From Antedon mediterranea (Eukaryota; Echinodermata; Crinoidea; Comatulida; Antedonidae), in NCBI RefSeq assembly GCF_964355755.1, contig NC_092670.1, forward strand, positions 26,773,795 to 26,837,794: a stretch of DNA of 64,000 nucleotides, read 5' to 3'. Under the pieces are notes generated by a model. It was not told where the DNA came from. It saw only the letters and a program-made list of their open reading frames with translations, and ran no database searches. Position numbers and translations under genes: made by a program. This document shows positions 1 to 11,263 of this stretch, piece by piece; within the stretch, counting starts at the first letter, position 1, and each line of letters starts with the position of its first letter.

Positions 1-2290
1 TGCCCATTTTATTTTCCCTTAGAAGTTTGGCAAATTCATTTATATATATACATAATAAAATAGGTGATAATGCACAACCTTGTTTAACACCTTCTTCAAT
101 TTCGAAATATTCTGTTTCGATTTCTCCAAATTTTACTTTACAGTAAACATTAGTATATATATTAAATAACATTTCCATACATTTCCTTTAATACCAATAT
201 CCCATGCTGTGGTTAACAATTTGTCTCTCCATACAGTATCGAAGGCCTTTCGAAAATCAAGAAAAGCCATATGTGTATTTTTACCTTCTGCCTGTCTAAT
301 TGAGGTGAAAATATGATCATCACAGCGATGGTCTTTTCTGAATCCACCTTGGATTTCAGACAATATGTTGTTGCTTTCAAGAAACTTTGAGATATTATTA
401 GATATAATACGCGTGAATACCTTGGACACACACACACATGAGTTGAGAGTTATACCTCTATAATTGTTTAAGTCATTTTTTGGACCTTTCTTGTGATCCG
501 GGATTATTATACCTTTGTTCCATTCATCAGGGATAGTTTGAAGTTCTAACAGGCGATTAAATAGTTGAGAGAGAGAGATTGGATAAGTTTATCTCTTCCA
601 AATTTGAGAAGTTCATTAGGAATGGTATCGGTGCCAGGTGCTTTGTGATTTTTACATTGGCCTAAAGCCCTTTTAATATCTAACATAGAGATATATAATA
701 TATATTGCAAAGCTGAGGGGAATTTTGATATTACATTCATCACTTTTATTTCTTAGATTGTTTATTTCTTCTTTTGTTTGTTTAATTGAATAATCATGAG
801 TACCTAAGTTACTTTGTCCTAATGTCTTCCAATATTGACATATTGTTTCTTTTATTTTACATTTATCTTTTGTTGTCTCATCAGTTAGGCAGTTTAATTG
901 AAGTGGTTTAAACTTTTTTGCGGTTATAACCTCGTAAGTTTGTCCAAAAATTCTTACTGCTTACTCCACCGTTTTCTGAAATTTGTGCGCTTTTATCAAT
1001 GCGAACTTGCATTATTTTCTTGTTGAGTGCGTGTTTGACAGCTTTCCTTTATGTTGGTAATTTTGCCATAGCTCGTTGCCATGTACTGTGTTTTTATTAC
1101 TCTTCACCCAATGCCGGTGTTCTTTACTGGCAGCTTTTCTATCTTTGATCAAATGATCAAAGTTTGAGTCCCACCATCGTTTGTGTTTACATTTCTTATT
1201 TTTGAATCCTATTGTTTTATTTGCTGCTTGTAATAATTTTGATCGTCATGAGGACCATAGCATATTTGGGCAGTCAAATTCATTGGCGTTCCATTCTTCG
1301 AAAGTATCTTTTAATTCTTTTTGGTAATTGGACCAGTCTTGATCTGGTAAAATATTCCAAATATTTGTGGAGATTTTATTCTTTTTCTTTTTTTTTAATT
1401 GACCAAAGCTTTGTTTAAAATTTGTTATTAATGTATTGTGATCACTGCCTAAATGAAAGCGGTGGTCTTCATCCACAATAAATGTTTCTACATATTCTAT
1501 TAGGTCGTCTGAGGTTAACATATAACCAATAGTTGAGGATTGATTATTCCTCATCCATGTTGTCTTTCCGTGGCATAGTTTTGTACAGTTGAGAACTGTA
1601 AGTTCCGAATTTTCACAAAAATTAAGAAAACGTTTGCCATTGGTATTAAGGACAGGGTCTCCATATGGGATTGCATTACCAATTCTGGCATTAAAGTCTT
1701 CCATAATTAAAATGTGTGCAGCTTTTTCATTTTCAATTTGTAAAATTTCTGATAGGATTTGATTATATAATTCATCAGAGAGACAAGCATAAGTTCCTTC
1801 GACAGAAAAATAAGCTACTGCTATATATATATAATATTATTGTTTAACTTAGCTTTTATCCATAGTCTTTCATAATCATCGTGTGGGTCGAAATAGGCCT
1901 AATTATCATCCATGATTGTAATCGCCTCCGATATTAGAAAACCAATACCACCCCTATTTTTAGATTTTCTATTTTTGCCAATCCATTTATAGCTGTTAAT
2001 GTCAATTGTTTGATCATTTTGTAAAATGTTTCAGCTAAACCTAATATTTGGATACTATTGTTATTTAAGATCTTAGATTTAACCCTGTTTACGTTATTAA
2101 ATACCGACTTATGGCCTAACAAACCACATGAGTAACACTTAATATGTTGACCATGTCTACAGTTCTTTTTGACATGATTGTGTTCATCACAGAAGTGACA
2201 TCCGGCACATTGACTTTGTCTGTTGTTAGATCCTTTCGCTTGGTTGTTTCTCCGGTTAGAATTCCTTCTTTTGGGTGACGGTTTGCCGCG
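1..2290 (-). pseudogene. Broken LINE ORF2: zinc knuckles, APE-type endonuclease, reverse transcriptase
   Basis: Degenerate non-LTR retrotransposon read right to left. Two CCHC-type knuckles lie at about 2100-2210 (CHFCDEHNHVKKNC, then CYSCGLLGHK followed by an Asn where the last Cys is expected). Endonuclease pieces follow: ILGLAETF near 2030, a GGIGF-type block near 1940 in another frame, then 1704-1246 with EDFNARIG (family GDFN, so the Gly is lost) and the SDHN block. The reverse transcriptase begins near 700 (KAPGTDTIPNELL), continues at 435-133 (GGFRKDHR, LDFRKAFDTVW with the first catalytic Asp) and reaches the window edge with GVKQGCALSPILL. The catalytic YADD block lies beyond base 1. 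Several frameshifts separate these blocks, so the copy is dead. Clade not assigned; distinct from the 2A-bearing LINE at 19006-23394. Confidence 0.85.
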
Positions 2291-2294
2291 TGTT

Positions 2295-2411
2295 GACTGT
2301 CCGTTATGTAGGGCCTAATCGATTCTGTTTGCGAATAATTGTGTGGTGCCTATTGATGTTGCGTAGAAGGCGTCTTGTGCCGCTCGTTGACAGGTGTAGT
2401 CCATCTATCAA
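2295..2411 (-). pseudogene. LINE ORF1 tail with SGNH-like final block
   Basis: A minus-strand reading gives LIDGLHLSTSGTRRLLRNIN, then HHTIIRKQNRLGPT and a stop. The DGxHLSxxGTxxLxxN pattern is the last block of SGNH/esterase-like domains and occurs in ORF1 proteins of several LINE groups. It sits directly upstream of the zinc-knuckle region of the neighbouring ORF2 remnant and probably belongs to the same copy, separated by a frameshift or ORF border. The catalytic Ser block is not visible, so only the tail is claimed. Confidence 0.5.
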
Positions 2412-3146
2412 GTGTTGATTTAAAAGTGCCATAAAAAATTTTCCCCAAAACCCTGGGATGGGGATTTTTTTTTCTGACATTCTATATGGTATACTCTATT
2501 AGAAAAACCAAAAAAAAAATTTCCTATACTTTTTTCCCGCAAATGTGTAGCCTATAATTAATTGTTCTGCACCCAGGCTAGTACCAGATAGAGAGTACTC
2601 TACTACTCTAGACTATTCATATCAGTTATCCGTGGGTCTCTTATTTTATAGCAAAAATATCGCAGTATAGCCTAAATACAGTATTATTATTATTATTATT
2701 ATACAGTAATAGTAGGGTATGATGTTGCACCTTCTGTTTTTTTGGACATGATGAATAGTGTGTGTCACGACGGTGGAGGCAGCAGCAAGCAAATCAAACT
2801 TGTTACGTACGTACACGCCGCATATTAACCGATAGTTCGCACACGAGCGCGCGCTGTTGGATGTATCATATCTGTACATGACAACAGCACGTGTGCTTTG
2901 TTTTGTCTAGACAAATATTAAAAGTGTCTGTTGAGCTATCGTGTTTCGGCAATAAAACACAGACTGACAGAAGAAGTTACCCAGTTTCTAATCTAAAAAC
3001 TTTTTTTTTACTCATTTTCATTTACAAAAAATAATTCATTTTTCATATTTTTGGGGACAATACATTTTTAAGATATTCAAAATAATATTTTATTTGTAGT
3101 ATTTCTGTTTATGTGGTTACTTGATTGATCGCTTCTGACAATTGTT
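2412..3146. other. Non-coding stretch with simple repeats
   Basis: AT-rich sequence without a supportable gene. It contains an (ATT)n run near 2683-2702, T- and A-homopolymers near 2465-2520 and 3000-3010, and an (AC)/(GT)-poor body. A short CG-containing stretch at 2765-2860 has no recognisable coding potential. Confidence 0.5.
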
Positions 3147-3360
3147 GTGTCTTCTTCTTCTTACCTAAAATCACGGGGGAGTATCAACATTTCGGGTAAC
3201 CCCCGGAAGCTTGTGGATTTGGATAATTCCATTACAGAAAAGGGGACGTTCCTCTTTTACAAAAGCACGTTCATTGATGCGGAGCGCGGGGGAGAGAGAG
3301 AGAGAGGTACTCTCAGTCTCATCATATATCCATCACACGTCGCGTCGTACACAGAAGAAC
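3147..3360 (+). other. Possible non-coding or 5' exon with GT donor (speculative)
   Basis: This stretch is richer in G, C and CpG than its surroundings, holds a GA tract at about 3289-3305, and ends in AACG followed at 3362 by GTAAGA, a strong donor-like sequence. A 72-codon open frame covers it but resembles nothing I know. A promoter-proximal exon is one reading; an untranslated first exon of the GALNT gene, which lacks a visible first exon near 45982, is possible but would need a 42 kb intron. A chance open frame is at least as likely. Confidence 0.2.
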
Positions 3361-3369
3361 GGTAAGAAA

Positions 3370-4947
3370 ATTAGTATTTCAAGCCTCTAGGCCTATACTG
3401 TTTAGTTCTTAGTTTGAATGGTTAGAATAGTATATAATGTAGAATACATTATTAAATAATGATACTTTGTATAAACGGTTGATGGTATGTAAACAACTCT
3501 CGATTTAACTAGCTAGGCTAGGCCGCCTAGGCTAGGCCTTCTATATGACGATGCGCCACCACCTACTAGGCTAGGCCTACTTACTCTACTACTACTAGGC
3601 CTAGTACTAGTTGTACTACCTAGGCCTATACTAGTCTACTACTACGGCGTGGTGGACAACATTTATGGCGACGACAGTCATGTTGTTATGATGAACGACG
3701 CACTACCTGGACGTAGGCCTAAAAATGGTATTTAACAAGGTAGTCTAGACTTGGGTCTAAATGGTGGTGGTTTATCTTTGTGTTAATTTAGTTTATTTAA
3801 ATTTGTGCAAACTTTGTTAAAACAAACGAGTTTCATATTCCCTTTCCTCCCCACAATTTTTCTATGTAAAATAATTAAAGGTCTACTACATTAAAAATAA
3901 AATATATATTAGTTTATTACATAAAAAAAAACAAAACAAAGAGTAGCTGCATCTATGCCTACTGTAGTCGTAGATACAATCCCCAGCCTATATTTGTCCC
4001 CCTATGATGATGTGTTGTCTTGTTGTCACCATTGTCCCAGAGGGATGTTTTTAAATTGTTGTAGGTTACGAGGGCCGAAGGCCCAAACGCCTCAATAGGC
4101 ATAGATATAGAATGAGGATTGCAGCTATACCTAAAAAAAAAAAAAAAATTTATCAGCCCACTATAAATACTTGCATGAGTGCCATGTGGATTGATATTTT
4201 TGTTTTGCTTCTGTGAAAAAAAAAAAAACCTTTTCATTGAGAATACCGGATCGTCACCAATTAATGGATTCTGTATTAAAATAAGAAATCGACAGTTTCT
4301 GCTACAAGACAACCACGAGGCTAGGCATATCTATAACTCAGGATTGATGTTCATGAATACATTACCGCTGTTGCCTACAAACAGGATAATTCGTTAATTA
4401 TTTGATTTTGTTTTATTTTCTGAGAGACTGTGAGGTACAGGAGTTATTGGTACTTAGGAATAATGATGAAATAAAGCAAAATATATACAAATCTGACTGT
4501 TCTGACTAGCCTAAACATTGTCGAAAATGATCATTATGCCCTTTCGTGGGCGGTCTTTATATTAGCCCTAGCCTAGATAGGCTTAGTTTTGTAGATGTAG
4601 CTGGTAAACATCGGTAACGTACGAATATCGTACACTTTACTATAATACTACACTATGATAATTAATATAGGCCTAACCTGCATTAATTGTATTTTTGTCA
4701 GACTCCATTTATTTTGCCCTTATGATCGATCGAAAAGTGGTTGAATTACAGAAAAAAAACAGAAATATCAATCCGCGCAATGCATGTTGGGATTTATAGC
4801 GGGCCGCAAAAATGATTAGAATCAACTTATTTTTTACATTTTTAACCGTTTAAAGACGAGCAAAGTTATGTCAATAGGACCAAAAAAATTAGAGCTAAAA
4901 TACTTAGGGAATGGGTTTACAAAGGTTCTACAGTAGACAGGAAACAT
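3370..4947. other. Non-coding; AGGCCT-rich block, homopolymers, a ZNF143-like site
   Basis: No gene supported. 3510-3740 is crowded with TAGGCCTA/CTAGGC variants. A-runs occur near 4130-4150 and 4216-4230. At 4776-4799 the sequence CGCAATGCATGTTGGGATT fits the reverse complement of the vertebrate Staf/ZNF143 site with about three differences. Open frames at 3959-4397 on both strands overlap homopolymers and resemble no family I know. Confidence 0.4.
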
Positions 4948-5620
4948 TTCTTTGATATTCATGCTATATAAATGATATCTCTATTAGTACGAACTGTAAA
5001 ACTATCTTATATGCCGATGATACCGCATTATTAGTTTCTGTCAAAAGCCCGGAAAAAATTGCAAATACCATCCTTGATTCATGTCACACTTGGTTAATCA
5101 ATAATGAACTTTCACTACACGTTGATAAAACTGAGGATATTCTTTTTGGCCCAAAGAAAAAAGTTAAAAATGTTGAAAAATTTAAAGCATATTGTAATGG
5201 TAAAGAACTATCACGGAAGCATTCTGTTAAATACTTAGGATGTTATATGGATGAAGATCTTTGTGGTGAAACCATGGTATTCTGGACTAACCAGTTACTT
5301 TAAGGGAAAACTTCAAGTTGCCCAAAATAAAGTTGCCAGATTTATTTGTAACTGGGATAACAGGTCCCATATTGGTAAGGAAGAACTTAAATCTATTGGT
5401 CAACTTAATATTGAAAGTCGGGTTGAACAATTAAAACTAAACCATGTTCACAAAATATTCAACAACCAAGCCATTCATGTACACACACTCTCGAAGACAT
5501 CCACCATCCAAAATATTACAAGAAGAAGCTCTCATACATTCTACCTGTCTAAATCAGACACATTATCAAAGACACATTCTTCTACACAGCAGCACAACAA
5601 TGGAACCTATTATTATTTAT
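4948..5620 (+). pseudogene. LINE reverse transcriptase 3' fragment with internal deletion
   Basis: Reading + from about 4960 gives YINDISIST, then the catalytic LYADDTALL (YADD at 5010-5021), WLINNELSLHVDKTE, ILFGPKKK and KYLGCYMDED. After a deletion and frame change near 5250 it resumes as KLQVAQNKVARFICNWDNR, HIGKEELKSIGQLNIESRV and HKIF to about 5520. The same block order is seen in the intact LINE ORF at 19308-22847 (QIAQNKMVRLIKG, RRHIG, LLNVKYRVKFLQ), so this is a diverged, 5'-truncated relative. The thumb segment is lost in the deletion. Dead copy. Confidence 0.85.
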
Positions 5621-5804
5621 AAATATAATTTCGAATGAGGGTACGTTTATTGTAAATACATAATATAAAAATAACGCTTAAAAAAGAACGACATTATCAA
5701 GTCCAATGAATAAAATATAAAACAACAACTAATTAAATAGCACAAGCCAAGGGTCAAAGTTTAAATAACAAAAGACCTATTGTCTAACATCCTGTAAAAT
5801 GAAA

Positions 5805-6870
5805 AGCTTAGCTTTTACAGTCACTTTGTTTATTCAGACTAGGTTTTAATTGTCTGATATACAACATTTCATAGATAAGACAGTCAAATTTGTTTTTGCA
5901 TTTCCTAAGTATACTAAAACATGAATTAATTTTACTTGGATTAACAATCACGTTATGATCCTTTAAATGCTGTCCTATTAAGCATCTACTATGTTCAACA
6001 ATGCGTTGGTAGAGGTGTCGGCATGTATCCAACATAACTTGCATCGCACAAGTCACATTTAAATTTATACACAACTCATTGTTGACTTATAATAGTTGGT
6101 TTCTTTTCGACTTTCCTAATGTTATCTTTAACTTTTTTACTTATGAATACAGGGACAATGTTTTTGTTTATCTTGTGACTTAGTTGGCATAGTTGTCGCT
6201 TGACGGAGTTTGCAGATTTCTGGTCTTTGAATGGCAGGAGGATGATTCGCACTGGTATTTCGGATAAATCTGTTTCACCTTCTGCAGTGTTGTTATTGCT
6301 CTCTGCTGGTTTAAAGTTCTGTATGGTTGTTGTTATTAGTTCATCTGGATATTTCAGACGCTTAAAAATCTTCCTTAGAATTTCACATCATTAAAAAGCT
6401 GGTGGGTCGACGATAGTTTGTAAGCCCGATTTAACATAGTTATAATAAGTGACCTTTTATACTTGTTGTCAACGTGACTATTGTAGTGTAGCAATAAGCC
6501 TGTGTCTGTTGGCTTTCTATAAACCCGTGTGTGCAATTTTTCCAAATCTTTGGTTATCAGCATTCCTAGGAAAGGGATTGAATTGTTCACGGCAGTTTCC
6601 ATTGTGAACGCTATCGCAGGATGGGCTGTGTTAAGTAAAGCTTAAAGCTTCTAGATTTGGCATGAATACTAGTGTGTCATCAACATACCGTTTGTAGTAT
6701 TTGGGCATGTGGTTCGTAGATTCAAGGCGTTCCTCGGTGTGGCACATAAATACATTTGCCATAAGGGGCCCTAGAGGTGATCCCATTGCAACTCCATCAA
6801 CCTGTTCATACAAGTTACCATTAAATTGGAATAGCTGATCTTTCGTTGCTATATTGAGGAGTACAATTAG
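5805..6870 (-). pseudogene. Penelope-like element, C-terminal half (RT palm to GIY-YIG)
   Basis: Minus-strand blocks in order: LLNIATKDQLFQFNG, VDGVAMGSPLGPLMANVF and YYKRYVDDTLVF (catalytic YVDD, about 6690), then IPFLGMLITKD, TRVYRKPTDTG, a linker with IPVRIILLPFKDQKSANSVK, VYKFKCDLCDASYVGY and TCRHLYQRIVEHS, and finally KFDCLIYEMLYIRQLKPSLN. This is the RT, linker and GIY-YIG endonuclease order of Penelope-like elements. A one-base shift breaks the GIY-YIG domain near 6030; another lies near 6640. The upstream half of the same copy is at 13516-13900. The intervening 6.6 kb is a TTAA-flanked insertion, and dropping it with one TTAA lets the RT read through as DKDDLIVLLNIATK. Confidence 0.9.
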
Positions 6871-7168
6871 GAGCCATTGTCTGTAAAAATCAAAGATTTG
6901 GTGGTAGATGTAAAAAAATGGATTTCTCTCAAATTTTTACCATGAATAGACATTTCAATAAAAAGCATATCTACAACATTCATTTTAATTTTTAGCCTCC
7001 GTTGTCATGACAACGGTCAATTATCCAAATTTTGATGTTTTTGCCATTTTTCACAGATTTTCTATAGTGAAAAAGTACAAACTTGTATACTTAATTTAAC
7101 CAAAAATACTTACAGTATACAGTTTTTGTTTATAGCAGTGTAAACAACATGTATTGAGTTCCATTTAA

Positions 7169-8299
7169 AATGGACCTGAAATGGATTTTCGATTTTTTTC
7201 ATTTTAGAATGATGTTTTGGGGGCTATTAGGTGTTGCTAGAATGTATATTGTTACAAAATATAAATTGGCCCTTTTGGGGAAAGCCCCATTTGAAAATCA
7301 AAAAAATTCGCGGGTGACGTCACTTTGCGAATATATTCCTATCCCTCCAATGGAAAATTTGCAGTTTTTTGGCTATAACTCTTGAAATCTATGGAGTATT
7401 TTCTAAAAAATGCTTGTGCATTTGCAGAAACGTATTTAGAATTTTTTTAGATAAAATTATTACCGTATAAACGGTTATTCATCGAGAAAATGACGATTTT
7501 AAATCTTAAAATCAACGGTTTTTTTCTGGCAATACCGAAGTTGGCCTGGCAACGTTGTCCGGGATACAGCTCCGTGCGCAATGATGCGTATCCATATTTT
7601 CCGTTCGTGTATTTTGTATATCGTTCGTAATTTATACTGCTAAAATGTGTTAGTTTCTTTAGTTTTTAGTTAATAGCAGAATTAAATTAGTAATATGAGA
7701 TGATAATTTATTTGTCACGAATCAGGCAGTTCGAAAACGAATTTTATTCATATTTTACTTTGGCTTGACAATGAGCGCAGCAAGTTGTTGATATCGCTTT
7801 GGTCCTTGGATACACATGAAACGGAGCCTCGCCGCATGATGTGGGTGGTGGATCGACTCCGCGCTCTGGATTGGGGGCCTAGGCCTAGTAAAGGTTTGGG
7901 AGGTAGGCCTTCTAAATTCGGGTTTTAGAACAAACAAAGTATATTTTAGGGACCTATATTTCAACAACATTAGATATTGAATAAATAAGTATTAGTGTCA
8001 ACGCTTCGCGTATCTTTCCAGGCCGTCGATCATTCACTGACTATCGGGCGGCATACACGCTCTCGATATCATCGTATGTATATGTGACGTCGTGAATATA
8101 GAGGCTTCCGACGGCCGTTGAAATAGAATATTGCAATGGCGTGAGTAATTTTCGCTAATTTACCATGGTATCTTAAAATTTCGTTTTTACTCAAAATACT
8201 ATACATTTTGTTTTTATTTGTATGGGTTTGTGTTAATTTGATACATTTAAATAACATGTGTGAATTTCTTGAAAATCGAAATTCCATTTCAGGTCCATT
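7169..8299. mobile_element. 1.1 kb TTAA-flanked inverted-repeat element inside the left arm
   Basis: AATGGACCTGAAATGGA at 7169 is mirrored by TCCATTTCAGGTCCATT ending at 8299. Both ends are flanked by TTAA (7165-7168 and 8300-8303). The inverted repeat extends about 30 bases with one indel. Removing it rejoins GTTCCATTTAATG, which matches the opposite arm of the host transposon near 13260 (GTTCATTTAATT), an independent check on the borders. Open frames inside (for example 7755-7970 on the minus strand) resemble no transposase. Non-autonomous; superfamily undecided between piggyBac-like and Kolobok-like. Confidence 0.75.
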
Positions 8300-8849
8300 T
8301 TAATGTTGAAAAAAAATAAATTACAAAATGGAGTTTGGTTGATACCATTATTTTAAAAAGGGGTGTTTTTAAAAAATATTTTTTAAATAAAAGTATACCT
8401 CATAAACGTACCTATAACTTCCAAAGTGGTGTTTTTAAATCAATGAGGTTTTTTAATTTGATAGTAAATAGGTTTGTCAACAATAATCACGAAAAAAACA
8501 CTGGGGTAAATTTCGTACATAGGTTTTGTGTTGCCAGGAAAATACGAAAAATACAAAAAATATAACAAAATATCAACAAACAAAACACATGAAACACAAT
8601 TTAAATATGGCTAATCCAATAATAAAATGTATATGTGGCTTGTCATAATGCTACTAGAGTCATACGAATAGTTTAGATAAAATAGGAGAATGTGTTGCCA
8701 GGTTTATTTCACTTAATTGCCAGAAAAACAGTATTTTGCATTGAAATATTTAGTTGATGGAAAATAATGTTAAACTTGGAAATAATTGCGTCAATGGTTT
8801 TTATAAATTTTTAAATCTATTTTGTGTAAAGAGATACAGAAAGACCTCC

Positions 8850-9657
8850 CAAAAAATCTGACCCTGTAAATAGGTCATTTGAGGTCAAAAGGGGTCAGAA
8901 TGCAAAACAGGACAGGTCCCCACTTTACTACAACTATTAATGTTTGATCAAAATTTACAAGATAGTTCATAACAATTCTCAACAATGTTCATATTTTACC
9001 TATAGTGTTACCTTAGCAACCATTTCTATGTGTAACTAAGGAAAGTAATTTTTAAAAAAACGTAAACAATGGCGTTTTTTATAAATACATAGAATTTATT
9101 GCATTTGTAATTTTTCTCAATTTTACTTCTACTGCATTCCATTAATGACAAACTTGACCTTGTAAATTCATTCATTTTGAGGTCAACATTTTACCATAGT
9201 AACTGTTTCTATGCGAAAATTTCAAAAAAATAAGGGGTTTTTCATAAATACAAAACATTTTTTCTACATAGTTTTACATTTATACTTTTTGCCAAATTTA
9301 AACCTGTTTACATAACTAATGATATTAAAAAAAAAAATGAAATATGGAGTTTTCATGAAAAAAAAAAATATTTTACATATTGAGGTCAAATGACATCAAC
9401 ATTTTACCTATAGTGTATTGTAGCAACTGTTTCTATACGTAACTAAGTACAATATTTTTAATATGGGGTTTCATGACTACAAACAATTGATTACATAGCT
9501 TTACTACCTTTTCCCAAATTTACTTATCTACTGAATCCCAGAAAATGTCTGAACTTGTGAAAGGGTCATTTGTTGGGTCAAGTTATGTCAAAATGTATTA
9601 TTTATGTTATCTTAGAACCTGTTTCTATTCATAACTAAGGATAATTGTTTTTTTAAA
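8850..9657. repeat. Diverged tandem repeats of roughly 200-300 bp
   Basis: A phrase order recurs with drift: GACCTTGTAAA...GGTCATTTGAGGTC, then TTTTACC(AT)ATAGT...AGCAACTGTTTCTATG, then GTAACTAAGGA, then ATATGGGGTTTTCATGAATAC, then CCCAAATTTACTTCTACTGAATCCC. Copies start near 8850, 9150, 9385 and 9550, and a further one continues at 10183-10400 beyond the TA-flanked insertion. Irregular unit length suggests old decay. Part of the internal region of the 6.6 kb TTAA transposon. Confidence 0.6.
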
Positions 9658-9659
9658 TA

Positions 9660-10180
9660 CAGTTGAACCTCCCGTAAGTGGCCACCCTCGGGACCTGGAA
9701 AAGTGGCCGCTTACGGGCGGTGACCCCTTACGGGAGGTAAGGGCCAAAATCACTTATTATGGCTATATACGATATTCTTAACGAAACGAGCCTCTCAATT
9801 TTCCAGCTAATTGTAGGCCTATTATTATTTATAATCAGGTGGTTTAGTATTTTTTATCATTTTCAGACAAATTTTAAAAACTTTTATCATATGAAAAATG
9901 GTCGGTCAAAATCTGTGTAGTTTTCTCATCTCTTCACAGTAATGCTTTTAAAACCTCTTCAAAATAAAGCTAATATATAAAGAAATACAATAAACATGCA
10001 CCTCTAATTCATAGGTCTATGCAATAAGTATCACATTTTTCGATTGGCCGCTTACAAAAAATCTCATTTTTAGTATAAAAAGGTGCCCGCAGCTACTTAC
10101 GGTAAGCACCAAATGCACTAATTAGATAGGAAGAACAAACAGGCTTTTCAAAGGGCGTCCGTTAAGGGAGGTGGCCGCTG
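9660..10180. mobile_element. TA-flanked inverted-repeat element (pogo/Tigger-like MITE)
   Basis: The left end CAGTTGAACCTCCCGTAAGT and right end (complement CAGCGGCCACCTCCCTTAAC) are imperfect inverted repeats, flanked by TA at 9658-9659 and 10181-10182. The CAGTnGAACCTCCC start with a TA target is typical of pogo/Tigger-type Tc1/mariner elements. At 521 bp it has no transposase. Excision rejoins a TTTAAATA...ATATGGGGTTTTCATGAATA phrase of the surrounding tandem repeat, supporting the borders. Confidence 0.7.
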
Positions 10181-10395
10181 TAAATAAAATATGGGGTTTT
10201 CATGAATAAAAATAATCACAGAAGAAAGTGCTTACGAATATGACCTTGTGAAACAGTAATTTGAAAATGCAAATAAGGCATGCCTGCTAATAATCTACAA
10301 ATTTAAATTTGTATGAGATAAATATGCAAAATCTAAAGAATATCTCGTTTTTAGTTACCATAGTAACTGTTGCTATGCATAACTAAGGGAAATTA

Positions 10396-10455
10396 AATAA
10401 TTATCAGATAATTATTAATTAATAATTATCAGATAATTATTAATTAATAATTAAT
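10396..10455. repeat. Two palindromic ATTATCAGATAAT units in tandem
   Basis: The unit AATTATCAGATAATTATTAA occurs twice in a row and is itself palindromic around CAGATAA, so the segment can fold on either strand. Very AT-rich; no protein-coding meaning. Confidence 0.6.
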
Positions 10456-10629
10456 ACTGAATCCAACCATCACAGTAAAAAAATATAGAATTTAAAACCA
10501 ATATTTAATAATAAAGTGTGATATTTTACATGCTGACCTTAAATGAAATGAAATTTCAAATCAGGGCTTCAATATTTGTTATGTAGCATTAACATACCTG
10601 AGTATATTATTGACTTTTGATTGGTTCTA

Positions 10630-10975
10630 TTTTGGGGAGGGAAAAGTGGTGGATCCAGGACTTTTAAATAGTTAGGGGGTTGAAGGCGAGGGTCTAAAAA
10701 CTTAACTTTATGTCCTATCTTTTGCATTGCAATTTTTAACTTGGGGTGGGTGGGGGCTTGGAGAAAGGGGGAGGGGGTGGGATGGAGGAGTTTGAATCCG
10801 TCTATTCATTGGGGCGATAGTAGCGGCAGTGTGGGTGGTGCTTGAATGCATGCATTTGACACTCTATAGTGGATGATCGACCAAAGTTTATCTTTTTGTG
10901 GTTATAGTCGGGGTGGGGTGAGGGGGGGGGGGGAAGGGGTGGTCGTCGAAAGTGGTGGTGGATGGGCATGTGGGA
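10630..10975 (+). repeat. G-rich, G-quadruplex-prone segment
   Basis: The + strand carries GGGGTGGGTGGGGG near 10743, GGGGGAGGGGGTGGG near 10766, and a GGGGTGGGGTGAGG run followed by at least ten G near 10910-10945. This meets the four-G-run pattern for intramolecular quadruplexes at least twice, against an AT-rich background. The GTGGTGGATCCAGGA opening near 10647 resembles the GTGGCGGATCAGGATC at 36476, so both may be ends of one repeat family. Confidence 0.5.
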
Positions 10976-11263
10976 TCTGCTTAGGTTAGCAAATAAAAGA
11001 AGTAAACAAATGAAAGAGGAGCTTCAAAATAAGAGAGGAGTAATCTGTTGCAAAGATTAAAATTCACAACGATCTGATAATTTATTCAAATTTCCAGAGG
11101 ATATAACCAATAAAATTACATTAAAACTGGGAATTACAGAATCTATAATTAAAAATTAATTTTTTTTCTCACAACACAACTAGAACTATATAAAACATTA
11201 AGAATTTTTCTGACCAATGAGTTTAAAATCAAATAATCAAAGAAAATAAAATGTTTTTACTAA

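Noticed and set aside
2646-2879. Minus-strand open frame over an (ATT)n tract
   Set aside because: Low complexity at its C-terminus and no family resemblance.
3959-4397. Overlapping open frames on both strands
   Set aside because: Both cross A/T homopolymers and neither shows a motif.
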